From Bacteroidales bacterium (GTDB taxonomy: Bacteria > Bacteroidota > Bacteroidia > Bacteroidales > ML635J-15), in contig JAFZWY010000029.1 of NCBI GenBank assembly GCA_017617125.1, positions 114,276 through 178,275 of the forward strand: a stretch of DNA of 64,000 bases, written 5' to 3'. Both the position numbers and the translations under genes were made by a program. The notes below the pieces were generated by a model. That model was not told where the DNA came from and made no database searches. It was given only the letters and a program-made list of their open reading frames with translations. Of the stretch, positions 35,129 to 42,561 are shown piece by piece. The stretch's first letter is position 1; each line of letters starts with the position of its first letter.

Positions 35129-36608
35129 ATTCTTCCTTCTTTTTCTCGAACATTATCAAGTCCTTGATATTCTCGACGTTCAGTCGCTTTCCGACGATCT
35201 TCTTGTTCTTGTCGAGGACATAAATTACAGGAGTGCTGTAGATGTCGTAGTAGTCGCGGAAACGTGAGTGTGGATAAGGACCGTCCCATACGTTAATCCA
35301 GTGGTCGTCCTTGATGTCCTTCTTGTTGATGAATTCTTCCCATTCTTTCTTGTCGTACTGCGTGTATATTGCAAATACCTTTGCGTTCAAGTCCTTGAGT
35401 GTGTCGCGGAATTCTTTTATCAGTTTCGGAACTTCCTTCTGGCAGTGGCCGCACGAAGGCTCCCAGAATATAAGTATGGTAAAGTCAGCCTTTATGTCGT
35501 GTAGGTTGTAGTAGCGGTCGTCTACGCTTTGCATCCTTGTTAAGTTGTATGCAATGCTGCCAAGTCGGGTGGGGGTTATCTTTTCGACTCTTTCCTTCAG
35601 CTTCGACATGAAAGTGCTGTCGGCCCATTGTGCTTTTCCGCTAAGGTACCAGTCTTCGGCAATTGCGACAAACACTGCGTCGTAGCCCATAATTTTTGAT
35701 TCCTCAAAATAATTGAGCAGATGCGAAAGTGTGTACTGGTATATGAGTGTGTCGCCCTTCATCATACCTTCGTCGTAGGTTTTCTTGATGACTTTGTGTG
35801 CGTCGACAATAAGCGAGTCTGGCGACGGAACAACCATTTTCTCGAAGTAGTAGTCGAGTTTCGATTCGTAGATAGGTGTGCGGACAAGGCCTTCTTCTTC
35901 GAAGTCGATGTAGTCGAAGTAATGTTCCTTGAAGTATTTGTACTGGAAGGTAGAATCGGTGATTACACCGTTTTCGTCGCGCGGGAAGTCGGGAATTTCG
36001 ACTTCGTGCATCGAACGCATTATCGAGCCAAACAAGGTACCCTTGTTTTCGTTTTCTACCTTGGTCATGTATTCGATGCGGCGATTGTTCAGGTCGCGCA
36101 TTTTTTCATACTGAGCCTCTTTGGCATCATTGTCGTCTCCAGCATTCTTGATGGCCTTTTCTATTTCCATGCGTTCCTTCTGCAAATCCATCATGTGGCG
36201 CTGATAATTGTTGAATGCAACGTTTTCGGGACTTCCCTTTATCTTCATATTGCCGACGTAGTTGACTGTATCGGTCTCAAGCGAGAAGTTGCGCTGGCCA
36301 TCAGGTCCCATCAGGAATTCAAAGAAATTCATGTTGCGCGAAGGCATCACAACTAAATATATTCCCTTGTGTATCTCCTTGTTGCCTTTCATTACGCCAT
36401 GTCCGTTGGAGTCCATGCGGACTGTGTCGATGACATATTTCTTTTCGCCAAGATGGTGTCCGACATATATTACGGTGTCTGTTACACCTTTGATGGTGAA
36501 TTCGATGTTGTACTTGTAATTACTATTAGCAGCCTTGCCTTTTTTCTGTGCGAATGTTGCGATACTGCATATTGTCATTACCAGGATTATAATGCCTAAC
36601 TTTTTCAT
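35109..36608 (-). CDS. TlpA-like thioredoxin-fold protein with CGHC site
   Basis: 499 residues: signal peptide (1-20, ATFAQ), DUF4369-like domain (IEFTIKGVTDTVIYVGHHLG), helical DUF5106-like middle with a coiled stretch near 140-185, and a C-terminal thioredoxin domain with FWEPSCGHCQKEVPKL and cis-proline loop STPVIYVLDKN. It is a likely periplasmic thiol reductase or a sensor coupled to an envelope client. It is first in a two-gene unit with a diverged paralogue; -7 element TAATTTTG at 36636-36643. Confidence 0.85.
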   Translation of the reverse strand: MKKLGIIILVMTICSIATFAQKKGKAANSNYKYNIEFTIKGVTDTVIYVGHHLGEKKYVIDTVRMDSNGHGVMKGNKEIHKGIYLVVMPSRNMNFFEFLMGPDGQRNFSLETDTVNYVGNMKIKGSPENVAFNNYQRHMMDLQKERMEIEKAIKNAGDDNDAKEAQYEKMRDLNNRRIEYMTKVENENKGTLFGSIMRSMHEVEIPDFPRDENGVITDSTFQYKYFKEHYFDYIDFEEEGLVRTPIYESKLDYYFEKMVVPSPDSLIVDAHKVIKKTYDEGMMKGDTLIYQYTLSHLLNYFEESKIMGYDAVFVAIAEDWYLSGKAQWADSTFMSKLKERVEKITPTRLGSIAYNLTRMQSVDDRYYNLHDIKADFTILIFWEPSCGHCQKEVPKLIKEFRDTLKDLNAKVFAIYTQYDKKEWEEFINKKDIKDDHWINVWDGPYPHSRFRDYYDIYSTPVIYVLDKNKKIVGKRLNVENIKDLIMFEKKKEEYEKNTH

Positions 36609-36635
36609 GACCTAAAATCATATTGTTTCAAGTCG

Positions 36636-36643
36636 CAAAATTA
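36636..36643 (-). promoter_or_regulatory. Promoter -7 element (TAATTTTG) of the TlpA-like pair
   Basis: TAATTTTG on the minus strand, 28 bases before the ATG at 36608. Confidence 0.5.
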
Positions 36644-36709
36644 TCATTTTTATCGGTAAGATGTATTATAAAGATTTTAAAAATCTTAAAGAATTGTGAA
36701 GTTTGTTTG

Positions 36710-36781
36710 ACTTAAAGTCTCAAAGGCTTGCAGTCAGACGTTTGCACTATATATCTGCTAGACTGTCTGCCTGTTAGACTT
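36710..36781 (-). repeat. Post-stop repeat tail, family 1
   Basis: Read on the minus strand it starts at the stop codon of the sulfatase gene: AAGTCTAACAGGCAGACAG, TCTAGCAG, then CAAACGTCTGACTGCAAG. Same words as the tail after the TMTC-like gene (54171-54250). Confidence 0.65.
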
Positions 36782-38743
36782 TTAGTCTTTGACAAGCGCA
36801 TCGTTGTTCATTATGTAGTTTTCGAGGATGGAGTATAGTTCGATGAGTTTTTTCAGACTATCGCTTTCCTGTGTTTTTATTTCATTTAGAATGCCCGAAG
36901 TGTCGTAGCGGAATATACTGTTGCTTTGTATGTAGTACTTGTTGTATGTCAAGCCGTTGATTGACCTGTCTGCATTTATATGGGGTGAGAATGTTTTTGC
37001 GGCGAAAGTTTGGCTTGTATCGAGTCCGCAATTTAGGAAAACGCTGTTTTCTGGCGTTTTTATTCCGTAGTTGTTGCGAAGCAGTGCCAGTATCGATGGC
37101 GTTATGTTCCTATGTGTCGTTATGGTCTTGAATGTGCTTGATGTTTTCAGCATTGGCGACCAAATTATTAATGGCACTTGGAAGTTTTCTGTTGGGGTCT
37201 CGTTGTTTGCAACGAAGAATTTTTTGTCGCTTGTGATGAATTTGTGGTCGCCTGTAATTACAAATATTGTGTTGTCGAATGACTTGCATTTTTTGTACTC
37301 GTCGAAAAACTTTTGCAGGCATTCGTCGGCGTATATGAACGAGGCATGTTCATCGATTAATTTTTTTATTTTAGTTTTATCAGTTTGTTTTGTTTGCATT
37401 TCGTTGTACAGGTTGGTGTATCTGTCCTTGTCGGGATAGTCGAACGGGTCGTGGGTGGAAAGGGTTAGGTAAATGTCGAGACGGGGCGCTTCGCCTGATT
37501 GTCTTACATCGTCGAGCGAATGCAGAAGCATGTATTCGTCGCGTAATCCCCATTGGCTTCTTTCGCCGGCGGTTTTGTATTCAGGCTTGTCGTAGTACAT
37601 TTCCATGAAGTTGTTTTCGGCAAATATGTCCATGCTGTCGAATCCGTACCAGCCGCCGTAGAAGAATGTGTTTTTGTATCCGTTTGCGTGAAGTATTGTC
37701 GCCAATGTGTTGAATTCTGGGACGTCGCGACGATATGCCAAGAAACCTTTCCCGCCAAATGGCAGAGCTCCAAGTATTGATGGCAGAACTCCGAATGTAC
37801 GTTCCGAGGTTGACAGGCAGTTTTCCCACACGAGCGCGTGTTGCGACAGCGAGTCGAGGAAAGGCGTGGCCGATGTTGCTGTACTGTTTTCTCCGCTGAT
37901 GTAGCTGCATAGGCCTTCGACGATGATTATGACTATGTTTGGCCTAGTGTCACCGCGTTCGATATAAGCCGATAATACGTCGGGGGTATTGTCCTTGTGT
38001 AGAAACGGGTAATGGTAGTCGACAAATTCAAAATCCGGGAAGTAAGATGCAAACTCTTCCGATTTTTCCTTTAATTCGCTGTCGGTTAACTGGATGATAG
38101 ATTCGTTTGCGCGTAAATTATTGCAAAGATATGCGGTTTTGTTTTCGATAATGTAGTATTCCTTGTCAAGTCTGAATTTATCCTTGTCGAGTCCAGGGAA
38201 AAATGCACAACCTGCTAATATTGCAATCATTAAGATTTGCAACCATGTCGGCATTCTGAACTTTTTCCTTGGAATTATAGCAAATATTATTGCCAAAATT
38301 ATGATAGCAATGGCAATAGGAAGGTTGTATGGGCTGTTTGACTTTATTGTCACAAAAAGTTCGCGTGGTGAGTATGCTGTTATTATGCCGTCGAGTGGCA
38401 TGTGTGTCGATACGAAATAGCCAACTAGCAGCATTGATACGCAAAGGTATGCAGCAAATATTATTCTTGTCGTGATGTTGGCAACATTTTGCGAGAATTT
38501 GCTAAGTATCAAGTAAATGATGAAGAGTGCAGCGACAATCCAGCCAATGTGAGCCATGTCGATTGCAAAGCCAATGAGGTTGTTCGCAATGAGTTCGGCA
38601 TGATAGCCGGTTAAGAAAAGAGCTATTGTTTCGGCTATTCTGACAATTAGCATTGCACATATAAGATAAAGGCATTCAACGCAATAATCGTTCAGTGGCT
38701 CAAACAGCCACTTCGTTTTGCCAGTTAATCCTTTTCTCTCCAT
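36782..38743 (-). CDS. LtaS-type membrane sulfatase (phosphoglycerol/phosphoethanolamine transferase family)
   Basis: 653 residues. Five N-terminal membrane helices (about 20-205) precede a periplasmic alkaline-phosphatase-fold domain. Seen: RPNIVIIIVEGLCSY (first metal ligand Glu), CLSTSERTFGVLPSILG (candidate nucleophile Thr), FFYGGWYGFDSMD and VITGDHKFI (metal ligands Asp-His). Family members move phosphoglycerol or phosphoethanolamine from lipids to envelope glycans. Since Bacteroidota make no lipoteichoic acid, the acceptor is probably a lipid A or glycan group. A -7 element lies at 38790-38797. Confidence 0.85.
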   Translation of the reverse strand: MERKGLTGKTKWLFEPLNDYCVECLYLICAMLIVRIAETIALFLTGYHAELIANNLIGFAIDMAHIGWIVAALFIIYLILSKFSQNVANITTRIIFAAYLCVSMLLVGYFVSTHMPLDGIITAYSPRELFVTIKSNSPYNLPIAIAIIILAIIFAIIPRKKFRMPTWLQILMIAILAGCAFFPGLDKDKFRLDKEYYIIENKTAYLCNNLRANESIIQLTDSELKEKSEEFASYFPDFEFVDYHYPFLHKDNTPDVLSAYIERGDTRPNIVIIIVEGLCSYISGENSTATSATPFLDSLSQHALVWENCLSTSERTFGVLPSILGALPFGGKGFLAYRRDVPEFNTLATILHANGYKNTFFYGGWYGFDSMDIFAENNFMEMYYDKPEYKTAGERSQWGLRDEYMLLHSLDDVRQSGEAPRLDIYLTLSTHDPFDYPDKDRYTNLYNEMQTKQTDKTKIKKLIDEHASFIYADECLQKFFDEYKKCKSFDNTIFVITGDHKFITSDKKFFVANNETPTENFQVPLIIWSPMLKTSSTFKTITTHRNITPSILALLRNNYGIKTPENSVFLNCGLDTSQTFAAKTFSPHINADRSINGLTYNKYYIQSNSIFRYDTSGILNEIKTQESDSLKKLIELYSILENYIMNNDALVKD

Positions 38744-38789
38744 TGTGTTTTGCTTTGCTAATAAAACTTGCCAGACGATATTTTATTGC

Positions 38790-38797
38790 CAAAAATA
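38790..38797 (-). promoter_or_regulatory. Promoter -7 element (TATTTTTG) of the sulfatase gene
   Basis: TATTTTTG on the minus strand 47 bases before the ATG; it partly overlaps the T-run of the tRNA-Arg terminator. Confidence 0.4.
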
Positions 38798-38827
38798 AAA
38801 AAAACTGCAAGTTTTGCTCGCAGTTTT
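38795..38827 (-). terminator. Intrinsic terminator of tRNA-Arg
   Basis: AAACTGC (38802-38808) and GCAGTTT (38820-38826) pair around an 11-base loop; on the minus strand a long T-run follows. Confidence 0.8.
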
Positions 38828-38831
38828 TCGG

Positions 38832-38906
38832 TGACCCATGAAGAATTCGAATCCTCAACCTTCTGATCCGTAGTCAGATGCTCTAATCCAATTGAGCTAA
38901 TGGGCC
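38832..38906 (-). tRNA. tRNA-Arg (ACG)
   Basis: 75 bases on the minus strand: acceptor GGCCCAT/ATGGGTC (one GU pair), D-arm TAGCTCAATTGGATTAGAGCA, anticodon stem TCTGA/TCAGA with loop CTACGGA (anticodon ACG, edited to ICG by TadA to read CGU/C/A), T-arm GGATTCGAATTCTT. CCA is not fully encoded. It has its own promoter and terminator. Confidence 0.96.
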
Positions 38907-38920
38907 AAAATTTTCGACTG

Positions 38921-38951
38921 CAAAGGTACTGCTTTTTGTTTAATTGACAAG
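38921..38951 (-). promoter_or_regulatory. Promoter of tRNA-Arg
   Basis: On the minus strand CTTG (38948-38951), a 19-base spacer and TACCTTTG (38921-38928); same -7 sequence and spacing as the tRNA-Phe promoter. Confidence 0.8.
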
Positions 38952-38958
38952 GAAAAAA

Positions 38959-39909
38959 TTATTTTTTTTCTTTGAGCAGGAATATTCCACCTATGGCTAT
39001 TGGTATTCCGACGTTTACAAGGTATAGCAGAAGCGAGGAAAGTGCGATGGCGGTTTCCTGCGTTGTGAAAATGCCAATGAAAAGTAGTGCAAACGAAACT
39101 CTTATTCCAAGTTCGGCTGCGGCAATGCTTGGAATGAGGTAGGTGCAGATATAGGTTGCAAAGATTGCTGCAAATGCGCTTTGCGCTGGAATGTTAATGC
39201 CGAAAAATCTGAGCGACAGGTAAAATTGCAGGCAGAAAACTGCATATCTTGCAAGACTGAGAACTAATGTCAAGATTTTGCTTTTAATGTTTATTTCGCA
39301 TTGCGGAACGTATTTCTCGAATCTTTTCTTTACGAATCTGGTCCTGCCCAAGGCATTTACGATGGAGTCGAACTTGATGAAAATGATGATGATTGCAACT
39401 CCGCATATTGCACTTATAACCATAAGTGTATTGTATGGAATAGCTTCGCTGATGAGATTCCCAATCATCAGCAGTCCTGCAATGCCGAAGATTACCGTTG
39501 CGCAGAATTGTGCGGTATCGCCGAAAATGGTCAGGTACGAGGCTTTCGCTCGGTTTCCCTTCTGTACGAAAAGTATGCGTCCGGCAAATTCTCCAGCGCG
39601 GTTTGGTGTAATTGTGCCGACGGTTACTCCCGACATTACGGCTTTTATGCTTTTGCCAAAGCCAATTTCTGGCTCGATGCTGCGGATAAGTCGTTGCCAT
39701 TTAAAACTTTCGATAGCCCAGTTGAGTGGCATTAAAAGTATAATGGAAACAAGGAGAAGGCATCGCGAAAGTCCCATTTCCGAGAAGTAAGTCGGCAGTT
39801 GGTCGATGTCGGGAGCGGTGGCAACCCTGTAGCCAGCATACGCGTAGGCGAGAACAACTATCGCTACCTTGATTGCAATTTTTAATCGGCTTGCCGTCTT
39901 CGCGTCCAT
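38959..39909 (-). CDS. UPF0104/LPG-synthase-TM family membrane protein (second of pair)
   Basis: 316 residues with about eight membrane helices and the family features FKWQRLIRSIEP, GVTVGTITPNRAGEFAGRI (the conserved loop with Pro-Arg-x-Gly-Glu pattern) and SIAAAELGIRVSFALLF. The family, which includes the membrane part of lysyl-phosphatidylglycerol synthase, is thought to flip lipids or glycolipids. It overlaps its paralogue by one base. Confidence 0.85.
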   Translation of the reverse strand: MDAKTASRLKIAIKVAIVVLAYAYAGYRVATAPDIDQLPTYFSEMGLSRCLLLVSIILLMPLNWAIESFKWQRLIRSIEPEIGFGKSIKAVMSGVTVGTITPNRAGEFAGRILFVQKGNRAKASYLTIFGDTAQFCATVIFGIAGLLMIGNLISEAIPYNTLMVISAICGVAIIIIFIKFDSIVNALGRTRFVKKRFEKYVPQCEINIKSKILTLVLSLARYAVFCLQFYLSLRFFGINIPAQSAFAAIFATYICTYLIPSIAAAELGIRVSFALLFIGIFTTQETAIALSSLLLYLVNVGIPIAIGGIFLLKEKK

Positions 39910-40901
39910 TATTTGTCCTTGTTTACAACTGGTATGAGTATGGTAGCCAATAGTCCGAACACTATTATGAGCAGGGTCTGAAGTCCGTGGGCTACAAGTG
40001 CGAACGAAGCTCCGGTTTCACTAGGAATGCCGTAGATTATGAGCGTCTGTATTATCATAAAATGGTACGAGCCCATTCCGTTCGGCGATGGTACGATCAT
40101 TCCGAAACTTCCTGCGACAAATAGCATCAGCGCTGCAAGTACGTTAAGCTTGCTCAGTTCTTCGAAGGCAAAGAAGCAGAAGTAAAGCATCAGGAAGTAT
40201 AGTGTCCAGATTAGGAAGGAGTGGAAAATTACGCCAGCCTTGTGGTTTACGTTTTTCAGGCATAGAATTCCAGTCCAGAAGTCTTTTATGAACTTCGATA
40301 TTTTCTGGCAGAATTTGAATCTGTCGAGTTTTCCCTTTGCAATGACAATGAGCAAGCTTATCCCGGCAATTCCTACAACGGCAAGTATTATTATTGTCGT
40401 CGGTGAGAAAATCTTGGCAAGATTGTCCTTGATTTCGGGGTGCTGTGCGACAAAATCGCTGAAGACATTGGCCTGTGTGGCGAATGCAACTATGGTCAGT
40501 ATTGCCACGAGGATAAGGTCGAGAAGCCTTTCGCTGACTACCGTGCCGAGCACCTTGGAGAAATCCTGCTTTTCGTAGCGAGATATTAGTGCACAGCGTG
40601 TTACTTCGCCTAGACGTGGAATTGCAAGGTTGGCGAAGTAGGCGTTAAGTACGGCGAAAAATGTGTTTATGAACCTTGGCTTTTCGCCTGTGGTTTCGAG
40701 TAGAAGCTGCCAGCGGCGGGCACGACTGATGTGGCTAAGCAAGCTTATCAGTGCTGCGGGAATCAGCCAGCCCCATTTTATCGCCGACATCGTGTCGAAA
40801 AAGTTGCCAAAGTCGAAGTCCTTGTAAACCAGCATGAATATGGCTATGCCGAAGCCGACAAACAGTATAATCTTTATGGCTGTCTTCAGTTTTTTGTTCA
40901 T
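39909..40901 (-). CDS. UPF0104/LPG-synthase-TM family membrane protein (first of pair)
   Basis: 330 residues, about eight membrane helices. Family motifs: SHISRARRWQLLLETTG, AYFANLAIPRLGEVTRCALISR (the PRxGE loop) and FGMIVPSPNGMGSYHFMII, where the helix break PSPNG is conserved. A putative lipid flippase. The start at 40901 is supported by a TATATTTG element at 40917-40924 that lies within the longer frame. Together with the downstream paralogue it may form a heterodimer; rsmA is divergent, 49 bases away. Confidence 0.87.
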   Translation of the reverse strand: MNKKLKTAIKIILFVGFGIAIFMLVYKDFDFGNFFDTMSAIKWGWLIPAALISLLSHISRARRWQLLLETTGEKPRFINTFFAVLNAYFANLAIPRLGEVTRCALISRYEKQDFSKVLGTVVSERLLDLILVAILTIVAFATQANVFSDFVAQHPEIKDNLAKIFSPTTIIILAVVGIAGISLLIVIAKGKLDRFKFCQKISKFIKDFWTGILCLKNVNHKAGVIFHSFLIWTLYFLMLYFCFFAFEELSKLNVLAALMLFVAGSFGMIVPSPNGMGSYHFMIIQTLIIYGIPSETGASFALVAHGLQTLLIIVFGLLATILIPVVNKDK

Positions 40902-40916
40902 ACTGGAAAATTTTTG

Positions 40917-40924
40917 CAAATATA
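40917..40924 (-). promoter_or_regulatory. Promoter -7 element (TATATTTG) of the UPF0104 pair
   Basis: TATATTTG on the minus strand, 16 bases before the ATG at 40901; a very short leader. Confidence 0.5.
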
Positions 40925-40950
40925 TCATTTTTTATTCCGACTTTTGCGTT

Positions 40951-41712
40951 ATGGTTAGAGCAAAAAAATATCTCGGACAGCATTTTCTCACCGATGTGAG
41001 TATCGCGGCGCGTATTGCTGGCGCTTTGCATAACGAATTAGACCTTCCTGTGCTTGAAATTGGTCCTGGTACAGGCGTACTTACCCGCGAACTTGTAAAG
41101 CGCAATTTCAAAAACCTTACCTTGGTCGAAATTGATGGCGAATCGGTTGAATATCTGAAGGAAAATTTCGATAGCTCGCAGTTTTCCTTGCTCGAAGCCG
41201 ACTTCCTGAAGATGGATTTGAATGCTTTTTGTGATTCCGAAATGTGCATTATCGGTAATTTTCCATACAACATCTCCAGCCAGATTTTTTTCAAGGCATT
41301 GGAAAACAGGGAAAAGGTTTCGGAAATAGTATGCATGATACAGAAGGAAGTTGCCGAGCGTATTGCCTCGAAAGAGGGTAGTAAGGTTTATGGCATTTTG
41401 AGCGTACTGATGCAATTATATTATAGGTGCGAATATTTGTTCACAGTTCACGAGCACGTTTTCAATCCGCCGCCAAAGGTTAAGTCGGGTGTTGTGAGGT
41501 TTGTGCGCTACCGTCAGTCGATAGAAGGTGTCGATGAGAAAAAGCTTTTTATGGTGGTAAAGACGGCCTTTAACCAGCGTCGTAAGACATTGCGCAATTC
41601 GCTCAAGTCGATGCTTACGCCCGAAGCCGATATGTCGCATCAATTCTGGAATCTTCGTCCCGAACAGCTTTCGCCCGAACAGTTTGTTGAATTGACCAAC
41701 TTGATAAAATAA
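40951..41712 (+). CDS. rsmA: 16S rRNA dimethyladenosine transferase RsmA/KsgA
   Basis: 253 residues; dimethylates two adjacent adenines near the 3' end of 16S rRNA during late 30S assembly. Seen: the start MVRAKKYLGQHFLTD, SAM motif I LEIGPGTGVLTREL at about residues 35-48 and catalytic NFPYNIS at 103-109. The start at 40951 matches all family members; the longer frame from 40834 would run through the divergent gene. Confidence 0.96.
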   Translation: MVRAKKYLGQHFLTDVSIAARIAGALHNELDLPVLEIGPGTGVLTRELVKRNFKNLTLVEIDGESVEYLKENFDSSQFSLLEADFLKMDLNAFCDSEMCIIGNFPYNISSQIFFKALENREKVSEIVCMIQKEVAERIASKEGSKVYGILSVLMQLYYRCEYLFTVHEHVFNPPPKVKSGVVRFVRYRQSIEGVDEKKLFMVVKTAFNQRRKTLRNSLKSMLTPEADMSHQFWNLRPEQLSPEQFVELTNLIK

Positions 41713-41741
41713 AAAAAGCGCTGCATTTGCAACGCTTTTTT
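41713..41741. terminator. Bidirectional terminator between rsmA and the FecR-like gene
   Basis: AAAAAGCGCTGCA pairs with TGCAACGCTTTTT around a short loop; A and T runs on either side let it serve both convergent genes. Confidence 0.85.
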
Positions 41742-41760
41742 ATTGTGTTTGAATTATATC

Positions 41761-42561
41761 CTAATATAAGTCGAGAATCGGGTAGATGTTCTTGTCGAGC
41801 GACAATCTGATGAGCTTGATCTTTCTCATGTAGTCGTTGTCGGTCTTGTTGATTTCCTTTACTTCGTTCTCATATTCGTTTCTCCAAGCATCGTCGGCAA
41901 AAGTGAAAGTTCTGAGGATAGTACCCTGGTCAGGATCGCTGAAAGTGCTGTTTACAATCCAAGAGTACTTCTTACCTTTCTGGAAAATCTTATCGTCGTA
42001 TCTGATTACGAATGCGCTGTCGGTAGTAGCGTAGTTGTAAATCTGTTCGCCGCTTTCTTCGTCGTAAACCTTCAGGTACATCTTCTTCTGCTTAGGATTC
42101 GACCATGTGAGCATTACCATGTTGTCGATAACCATTGCATCGTCGAAAGGATCCTTGTAGTTGTCGCCAATTGCACGGTAAACACCACCGCTCTTGCGTT
42201 CCTTCTGCGAATTCTGGATCATGTTGTTTGCGATGTAGTTGAAGAATTCCTGGGTAAGGTTGCTGTTACCTACATCTTCGTAAATCTTGTTGAGGTCGGT
42301 TACAGAATAAGTTCCCGGAGTGTTGATTCCCATAGGAACATCGTTCTTGTTGGTAAGTACAACGTACGAACCTGACGGAACCTTGAGTGAACTCTTCGAC
42401 GAGATGTAGCTGTCCCTTACGAGGTTGGTTTCTACCTTCTTGTCAACAATCTTCGGGCTTCCTGAGAAATAGAAAACCTTATACTCACTTGTCTGAGCGC
42501 TTAAACTTATTGCGAATAAACTCAAACCTAACAATGCTGCGTAAAACTTTATTCCTTTCAT
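41761..42561 (-). CDS. Secreted FecR-like protein paired with CHASE2
   Basis: 266 residues. Signal peptide 1-22 (ISLSAQ). Residues about 25-95 read like a FecR-type beta-sandwich: VFYFSGSPKIVDK, RDSYISSKSSLKVPSGSYVVLTN split by turns, and GINTPGTYSVTDL. The second half has MLTWSNPKQKKMYLKVYDEE and YSWIVNSTFSDPDQGTILR, another beta domain. The start codon lies 77 bp inside the CHASE2 gene; the signal peptide and GAAAG before the ATG make this start convincing. The FecR comparison is by eye and unproven. No other family is recognised. Confidence 0.7.
   Translation of the reverse strand: MKGIKFYAALLGLSLFAISLSAQTSEYKVFYFSGSPKIVDKKVETNLVRDSYISSKSSLKVPSGSYVVLTNKNDVPMGINTPGTYSVTDLNKIYEDVGNSNLTQEFFNYIANNMIQNSQKERKSGGVYRAIGDNYKDPFDDAMVIDNMVMLTWSNPKQKKMYLKVYDEESGEQIYNYATTDSAFVIRYDDKIFQKGKKYSWIVNSTFSDPDQGTILRTFTFADDAWRNEYENEVKEINKTDNDYMRKIKLIRLSLDKNIYPILDLY

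Noticed and set aside
35721..36356. A 211-codon open frame on the plus strand
   Set aside because: Antisense to the CGHC TlpA-like gene; composition (Val, Phe, His) is that of a reversed frame.
40834..40950. Longer N-terminus for RsmA starting at 40834
   Set aside because: It would overlap the divergent UPF0104 gene and add a hydrophobic stretch; the family starts at MVRAKKYLGQHF-type sequence.
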